Shown: one piece after another, positions 59,398 through 64,000 of the stretch
Numbering within the stretch: the first letter of the stretch is position 1
Layout of the letters: the number at the start of each line of letters is the position of its first letter
DNA from: Aedoeadaptatus coxii
GTDB lineage: Bacteria; Bacillota; Clostridia; Tissierellales; Peptoniphilaceae
NCBI RefSeq assembly: GCF_903819215.1
Contig: NZ_CAIJCT010000016.1
Strand: one strand, 5' to 3'
DNA: 64,000 bases
Translations under genes and position numbers: made by a program
The notes under the pieces: model-generated
The model's database searches: none
The model's input: the letters and a program-made list of their open reading frames with translations, nothing else
What the model was told of the DNA's origin: nothing

Positions 59398-60249
59398 ATG
59401 AATAGAACTGTGAAACGAATCGTGGAAGGCAAACCCGGTATCGACGGCGCCGGCGTTCACCTGACCCACGTATTAAGTCGCCACACCATGCACGACAGCG
59501 ATCCCCTTCTACTCCTCGATGCTTTCGATTCTACCGATCCCCAACACTACACGGCGGGCTTTCCAATGCACCCACATAGAGGCATCGAAACCATCTCCTA
59601 TGTTTACAGCGGCGCCATGGTGCATCGGGATTCCCTCGGCAACGAAGACGCCATTACAGACGGCGGCGTGCAATGGATGACATCGGGAAGCGGCATACTC
59701 CACGAAGAAAAACTTCCCCCCGTAGAGCGCCTTTTCGGCGTGCAGCTTTGGCTCAACATGAAGGCGAAAGACAAAATGACAGACCCCGCCTACACGCCCA
59801 TCCGCTCCGAAGAAATTAAAGAAATTCCCTTCGACGGCGGCATGCTGCGCCTTCTCGCCGGCCGTTACGAAGAACACGAAGGCTACCTTTCCAAATACCA
59901 ACCCGTCGATTACTACGATGTACACATCGCCCCGGGGAAGCGCTTTGAAATGAAAGTGGACGAAAACCGCGCCATTACCCTCTTTACCCTCATCGGCGAG
60001 GCGGAAATAGAAGGGCAAAAAGTAGAACACTTTCGCGCCGCCATCTTAAATAACGGCGACACCCTCGTCATCGACAATAAAACCGAAGAAGAAAACGCCG
60101 TTCTCGTCTTTATGTCGGACCCGATTAAGGAACCTATCGCCTGGCGCCCCGGCCCCATCGTCATGAACACGGAAGAAGAACTGGACCAAGCATTCGACGA
60201 AATAAAAAAAGGTACCTTTATAAAAGATGCCATTCATATGAATAAGTAA
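59398..60249 (+). CDS. Pirin family protein
   Basis: The 283-residue bicupin has the pirin_N motif FPMHPHRGIETISYV (metal-binding histidines), followed by HRDSLGNEDAI, GVQWMTSGSGILHEE and FGVQLWLNM. The C-terminal pirin_C domain ends WRPGPIVMNTEEELDQAF. Bacterial pirins may act as quercetinases or redox-linked regulators. An ATG eleven codons upstream is possible but less well spaced. Confidence 0.9.
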   Translation: MNRTVKRIVEGKPGIDGAGVHLTHVLSRHTMHDSDPLLLLDAFDSTDPQHYTAGFPMHPHRGIETISYVYSGAMVHRDSLGNEDAITDGGVQWMTSGSGILHEEKLPPVERLFGVQLWLNMKAKDKMTDPAYTPIRSEEIKEIPFDGGMLRLLAGRYEEHEGYLSKYQPVDYYDVHIAPGKRFEMKVDENRAITLFTLIGEAEIEGQKVEHFRAAILNNGDTLVIDNKTEEENAVLVFMSDPIKEPIAWRPGPIVMNTEEELDQAFDEIKKGTFIKDAIHMNK

Positions 60250-60262
60250 GTTTTAGAAAGTA

Positions 60263-60312
60263 CAAGACCCCATGCGTTGGATAGGAAAATCTGACGCTTG
60301 GGGTTTTTTAAT
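60263..60312 (+). terminator. Terminator of the pirin gene
   Basis: CCCCA-GCGT and ACGC-TGGGG form a stem with a loop of about 16 bases, then six T residues. Confidence 0.7.
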
Positions 60313-60358
60313 GTGGGGCTAAACTAAAATTTATAAGAAAACTTCTCGTAACTGAGCA

Positions 60359-60574
60359 TTAGAAAACTAGAAGCTCTTCAAAAGCTTTATCGGTTTTAAA
60401 CTCTTCAATATAAACCTCGATGCCCTCTTTGAACGATTGCTCCAGTTCCTCTTTCGTTTTTCCACAAAAGTCAATGACAGGTTCGATACCTAAAATGTTT
60501 CCGTAAAACTCTTGTTTATCCTCATAAAATTGATATTCGCCTATAAAATTACCATGGACAATGTAACTAACCAT
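60359..60574 (-). CDS. Lone HicB-like antitoxin fold protein
   Basis: The 71-residue protein reads EFYGNILGIEPVIDFCGKTKEELEQSFKEGIEVYIEEF, the partial RNase H fold of HicB antitoxins. Their normal pattern is FYGEV.G..D.V.F.G.T.EEL...F..A...Y. The usual C-terminal DNA-binding domain is absent and no HicA toxin gene flanks it. The ATG at 60574 follows GGGAGG. It is next to the trailer end of the CRISPR array. It may be an orphan or a decayed toxin-antitoxin remnant. Confidence 0.6.
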   Translation of the reverse strand: MVSYIVHGNFIGEYQFYEDKQEFYGNILGIEPVIDFCGKTKEELEQSFKEGIEVYIEEFKTDKAFEELLVF

Positions 60575-60644
60575 TCCAGCCTCCCACAATTAATTAATAA
60601 ACCATTTGGTTACTTTTAAGCTCACAAACCCTCTCGCGATGCTC

Positions 60645-62533
60645 TTAGGAGTTCTATTCAAAACAACATGATTCTAAAACCCGTATTACAGGCGGGGGTC
60701 AAATCTAGCGGAACACGTAAGCTCTATTCAAAACAACATGACTCTAAAACTACAGAGGAAATCCGGGTCACGTTGCTATTGTTTGAGTTCTATTCAAAAC
60801 AACATGACTCTAAAACACTACTTCAGCACCCTTATCGCCTTTAAGGGTTTGAGTTCTATTCAAAACAACATGACTCTAAAACTCTTACTTTGGTTTATTG
60901 TCAGTATGGGTAGTTTGAGTTCTATTCAAAACAACATGACTCTAAAACTCTACGCCGCTAAGTGTGATTTTCATTTCGGTTTGAGTTCTATTCAAAACAA
61001 CATGACTCTAAAACTGTACTTTTTGATACTTGTCTTAGACAATTGTTTGAGTTCTATTCAAAACAACATGACTCTAAAACTTATCGAGGGTTGTCCGAGC
61101 GTTTTTAGAAGTTTGAGTTCTATTCAAAACAACATGACTCTAAAACTGCGAAATTCAAAACCTCGTCGCGTTTCGGAGTTTGAGTTCTATTCAAAACAAC
61201 ATGACTCTAAAACATAGTCTTTGGATAGGGTATCCATAGTGTAGTTTGAGTTCTATTCAAAACAACATGACTCTAAAACTGTTGCTTCGGGTCGATTTAA
61301 TATGCTTGCGTTTGAGTTCTATTCAAAACAACATGACTCTAAAACTATACGTGTGTGCCTATATATACATTTTATGTTTGAGTTCTATTCAAAACAACAT
61401 GACTCTAAAACTTGGATGCCATCGCCCTGCACTCGCAGACCGTTTGAGTTCTATTCAAAACAACATGACTCTAAAACCTAATTTCATAGCTTTTCCCCTG
61501 TTAGAGTGTTTGAGTTCTATTCAAAACAACATGACTCTAAAACGAAATGGATCAACAGGCGTATCTCGATCGGGTTTGAGTTCTATTCAAAACAACATGA
61601 CTCTAAAACAAGCTTATGAAAGATCAAGAAGCAATGATTGTTTGAGTTCTATTCAAAACAACATGACTCTAAAACAATCTGCTAATGAATCTTTAAGGGA
61701 TCTTCGTTTGAGTTCTATTCAAAACAACATGACTCTAAAACAAAGCGTATAAATACAGCCCAGAAGGAACTGTTTGAGTTCTATTCAAAACAACATGACT
61801 CTAAAACATGGAGGATGCCGGGGAGCTCTCGTCGCAGGTTTGAGTTCTATTCAAAACAACATGACTCTAAAACGAGGACAAAGACCTACAAAGTAAAAAA
61901 ATCGTTTGAGTTCTATTCAAAACAACATGACTCTAAAACTGTTTCCCATGATTTTATCCAGCATCTACAGTTTGAGTTCTATTCAAAACAACATGACTCT
62001 AAAACTGCTTGTTTAAAAACTTGCGGATCTTTTTAGTTTGAGTTCTATTCAAAACAACATGACTCTAAAACTCAAGCTATCGGCATATAATCTCGGCAAG
62101 CGTTTGAGTTCTATTCAAAACAACATGACTCTAAAACACTACTTCAGCACCCTTATCGCCTTTAAGGGTTTGAGTTCTATTCAAAACAACATGACTCTAA
62201 AACGCGTGGTGGTCTTTAAAGCGGCATCTGCATGTTTGAGTTCTATTCAAAACAACATGACTCTAAAACTGAGGGTAAAACAGTATACCTACAAAAAGAG
62301 TTTGAGTTCTATTCAAAACAACATGACTCTAAAACGTAGTGTGCTATTGAATCGCGATGGGGAGCGTTTGAGTTCTATTCAAAACAACATGACTCTAAAA
62401 CATCGTAGTTGCAGGATTTCAAGCGTTAGGGGTTTGAGTTCTATTCAAAACAACATGACTCTAAAACTCGCGGAAGATGAAGATAAGGCGGTCAATGGTT
62501 TGAGTTCTATTCAAAACAACATGACTCTAAAAC
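60645..62533 (-). CRISPR. Type II-A CRISPR array, 29 repeats and 28 spacers
   Basis: The 36-bp repeat recurs every 66 bp. On the plus strand it starts GTTTGAGTTCTATTC and ends CATGACTCTAAAAC. In the transcribed (minus) sense it starts GTTTTAGAGTCATGTTG, close to the Streptococcus pyogenes-type II-A repeat. Repeats from 60781 to 62533 are identical. The two at 60645-60680 and 60715-60750 carry four and five mismatches and mark the trailer end. Spacers are 30 bp, except one of 31 (61147-61177) and one of about 34 (60681-60714). The spacer at 60817-60846 is repeated exactly at 62138-62167. The leader and cas genes lie to the right. Confidence 0.98.
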
Positions 62534-62622
62534 CTCGCAGACTCTCTGGCCCACAAGAATTTTAGTAATCTGTTCTTTAAATACAACTCAATCACCTCAC
62601 TGTTCTATTCCATTCCATTTTA
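62534..62622 (-). promoter_or_regulatory. CRISPR leader
   Basis: The AT-rich stretch between csn2 and the first perfect repeat acts as leader on the minus strand. Its last seven bases before the repeat are CTGCGAG (62540-62534). This agrees with a CTRCGAG leader-anchor class I recall for some type II-A loci, where Cas1-Cas2 insert new spacers. Confidence 0.7.
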
Positions 62623-63279
62623 TCATACCTTCAATAGAAAGTAGTCTTTATCGAGATAATACTGTTCCATGTTCTCTATTTTATGAGGTTCCAAAAACAA
62701 AACATTCATATTGTTTAAGAATATGTACTCGCAAAGATTTTGCCTTTGCGAGTCTGTAAAGTAGGCTAATGTATTGATGAAAATGAGTAGCCCTTTTTTG
62801 TTTAAATAACGGTGCACGTCCAATATTTCCGTCATCTTATTAAAAAGGAAGTTCTCTCGCTTCACTCGAGGTTTGAGTTCTTTAAGCAATTTTTCAATAG
62901 TCAGATCGTCTACTTCAATATCGAGCTCGTGATCGACCATCTCCTCTCTCATTATTTTATTCAATTGGATAAGCAATGCTTCAATCTCGGTTTTACATTC
63001 CGGTTTTTCGTTTAAAGCCTCTATCACTTCTTGGTCAATGCGTTTAAGAAGCGAACTGTTATTTAAATCATAATTTAGAATATCTGTAATAACGATGATT
63101 TGTTGGGTTTTTAATTGCTCTTGATTTTCTTGAAAGATTTTAATGGCGCCGTTTTCTTCATAGGAATATAAATTCTCTACAAGTGTTGCAAATAAGGCTG
63201 TATCTTCTACGCTTAAAATGCTCATATGGTGCAGAGTCAGTGGGGTATCGAGCATGTGAAAATTAAGGTAAATCATCAT
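62623..63279 (-). CDS. csn2: CRISPR-associated protein Csn2
   Basis: The 218-residue protein has the Csn2 length and pattern: IYLNFHMLDTPLTLHHMSILSVED at the N-terminus, QQIIVITDILNYDLNNSSLLKRI and LNKKGLLIFINTLAYFTD. Csn2 forms a tetrameric ring on DNA ends and is needed for spacer acquisition; its presence defines subtype II-A. Several ATG codons cluster at the start. I prefer 63279, six bases after GGGAG. It overlaps the end of cas2. Confidence 0.92.
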   Translation of the reverse strand: MMIYLNFHMLDTPLTLHHMSILSVEDTALFATLVENLYSYEENGAIKIFQENQEQLKTQQIIVITDILNYDLNNSSLLKRIDQEVIEALNEKPECKTEIEALLIQLNKIMREEMVDHELDIEVDDLTIEKLLKELKPRVKRENFLFNKMTEILDVHRYLNKKGLLIFINTLAYFTDSQRQNLCEYIFLNNMNVLFLEPHKIENMEQYYLDKDYFLLKV

Positions 63280-63607
63280 CGTCATCTCCCAGAAATACAA
63301 CGCGCCGATCGCTATTCGCTATGCTTTTATCTTTCGCTCCAAGAATGTAAACCATTCTGGAAAATTGCTTTTCTGTTACTGATAATATCGTAACCATTCC
63401 CTTCTCAGGAGCGTGCAAGCGCACACGATTAATAACAATATCCTTTCCCGAATCATTTAAAATCAATTTGCTATAAACGGAATACTGATGCATAATAAAG
63501 CCTTCGCTGATCAGAAATTTTCTAAACAAACGATATTCCTTTCGCTCAGCAGCCGTTAGGGTCGGCAAATCAAACATGAGTAATAAGCGCATATACCGGT
63601 AACTCAT
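63263..63607 (-). CDS. cas2: CRISPR-associated endonuclease Cas2
   Basis: The 114-residue ferredoxin-fold protein begins YRYMRLLLMFDLPTLTAAERKEYRLFRKFL. The FDLP aspartate is the conserved Cas2 residue. FIMHQYSVYSKL and VTILSVTEKQF follow. It bridges two Cas1 dimers in the integration complex. The start overlaps the cas1 stop (ATGA). Confidence 0.95.
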   Translation of the reverse strand: MSYRYMRLLLMFDLPTLTAAERKEYRLFRKFLISEGFIMHQYSVYSKLILNDSGKDIVINRVRLHAPEKGMVTILSVTEKQFSRMVYILGAKDKSIANSDRRVVFLGDDDDDLP

Positions 63608-64000
63608 ATTAAGAAGGAGGGAAGTTCTTCGCTATCTCCGTCGAGAAAGCGAATGATACGGCGCACATAGTCTGAAATAATATTGGTCAAGTACATACTT
63701 TGTCCGCGATATATATAGTTGTTTTCAAAGATTGTTAGTAGTTGCCTTTTCATTACTTTAAAAGATTCTTCGCGATTGTCATAGACAATAGTATCTATTA
63801 ACGGTCTAAAAGGTTCCATGAGATCGCTCGCCAGATTGTATCGGTTAAATTGATTTGTATGCATCATGCCCAGTTGTGTTAAACATCCGTTCAATACGAT
63901 TTCTCTTGAGAATAATGCGAGGATAAGGCTATAGCCGTAGTTTAATCCTGCATTTAGTGGTGTCGGATCATTCCGAGTAAATTGATTCCCGAAAAGGGCA
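63604..64000 (-). CDS. cas1: CRISPR-associated integrase Cas1, C-terminal part (runs off the window)
   Basis: The frame is open to the window edge, so this is the last 131 or so codons of cas1 and not a short protein starting at 63894. It reads FGNQFTRNDPTPLNAGLNYGYSLI, then LGMMHTNQFNRYNLASDLMEPFRPLID. These are the conserved type II Cas1 segments, with the active-site histidine in MMHTN and acidic residue in DLMEPFRP. cas9 and the tracrRNA are expected further right. Confidence 0.95.
   Translation of the reverse strand, partial: ALFGNQFTRNDPTPLNAGLNYGYSLILALFSREIVLNGCLTQLGMMHTNQFNRYNLASDLMEPFRPLIDTIVYDNREESFKVMKRQLLTIFENNYIYRGQSMYLTNIISDYVRRIIRFLDGDSEELPSFLI

Noticed and set aside
60738..62565. 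Long open frames on the plus strand with repeated SSIQNNMTLK
   Set aside because: They are translations of CRISPR repeats whose 66-bp period keeps the frame; there is no coding gene.
62871..62881. GTTTGAGTTCT inside csn2 matches the first 11 bases of the CRISPR repeat
   Set aside because: It encodes conserved-looking Csn2 residues, matches only 11 bases and has no partner structure, so it is not an anti-repeat or stray repeat.
62534..64000. Search for the tracrRNA anti-repeat and cas9
   Set aside because: No sequence complementary to the transcribed repeat start is present in the window; they should lie beyond the right edge.

Overview
The window reads as a chromosomal segment of a low-oxygen Gram-positive Firmicute. 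Evidence is the anaerobic ribonucleotide reductase (NrdDG), rubrerythrin, Rex, class III fructose bisphosphatase, a thiolase-crotonase-hydroxybutyryl-CoA dehydrogenase cluster, CIRCE-controlled groESL, a sortase-type surface protein and YaaT/DarA/HolB/Tmk and CysS/MrnC/ThyX/RlmB/Rae1 clusters typical of Bacillota. A member of the Peptoniphilaceae (Tissierellia) is a reasonable but unproven guess. Most of the window has a moderate GC content and codon choice. Three islands are visibly AT-rich: positions 1-2000, about 30910-31960, and the CRISPR-cas region from about 62570.

Layout. 1-1906: a Bce-like two-component system, the first codons of its ABC transporter, and a degraded XRE regulator. 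2125-5285: a CjaA-like cysteine ABC transporter operon preceded by a cysteine-codon leader peptide and an intrinsic terminator, which looks like ribosome-mediated attenuation. 5316-7471: a divergent pair of PLP enzymes. 7549-13000: a 1434-residue surface protein between two near-identical terminators, then a secreted protein with a structured 5' leader. 13254-20250: rae1-rlmB-thyX-mrnC-cysS, a DUF2325-like protein and groESL. 20304-27437: nrdDG with NrdR-like boxes, a DUF554 protein, an OGG1-type glycosylase, rex and an ABC-F ATPase. 27600-27710: a cluster of same-orientation DnaA boxes. 27872-30436: the tsaE-tsaB-rimI-tsaD operon for tRNA t6A. 30961-31955: an Abi_2 (AbiF-like) HEPN protein preceded by a small structured RNA with its own promoter and terminator. 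32047-42184: htrA, nitroreductase, xpt, thl-crt-hbd, tRNA-Gly, apt, fbp, an OFA-family transporter and ferritin. 42205-47376: membrane alpha/beta hydrolase, ricT, holB, two tandem DarA paralogues and tmk. 47582-60574: rubrerythrin, transporters, an OatA-like acyltransferase, GldA-like dehydrogenase, cysE-cysK, an ornithine-cyclodeaminase homologue, Usp, pirin and a lone HicB-like protein. 60645-64000: a type II-A CRISPR array (29 repeats) with csn2, cas2 and the 3' part of cas1; cas9 and tracrRNA must lie beyond the right edge.

The most interesting points are the cysteine leader attenuator, the AbiF-like toxin with its adjacent small RNA, the DnaA-box cluster away from dnaA, the structured leader with a coupled small ORF at 12852-12959, and an exactly repeated spacer in the CRISPR array. 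Starts were chosen from Shine-Dalgarno position. No database search was possible, so family assignments rest on motifs and remembered family features.
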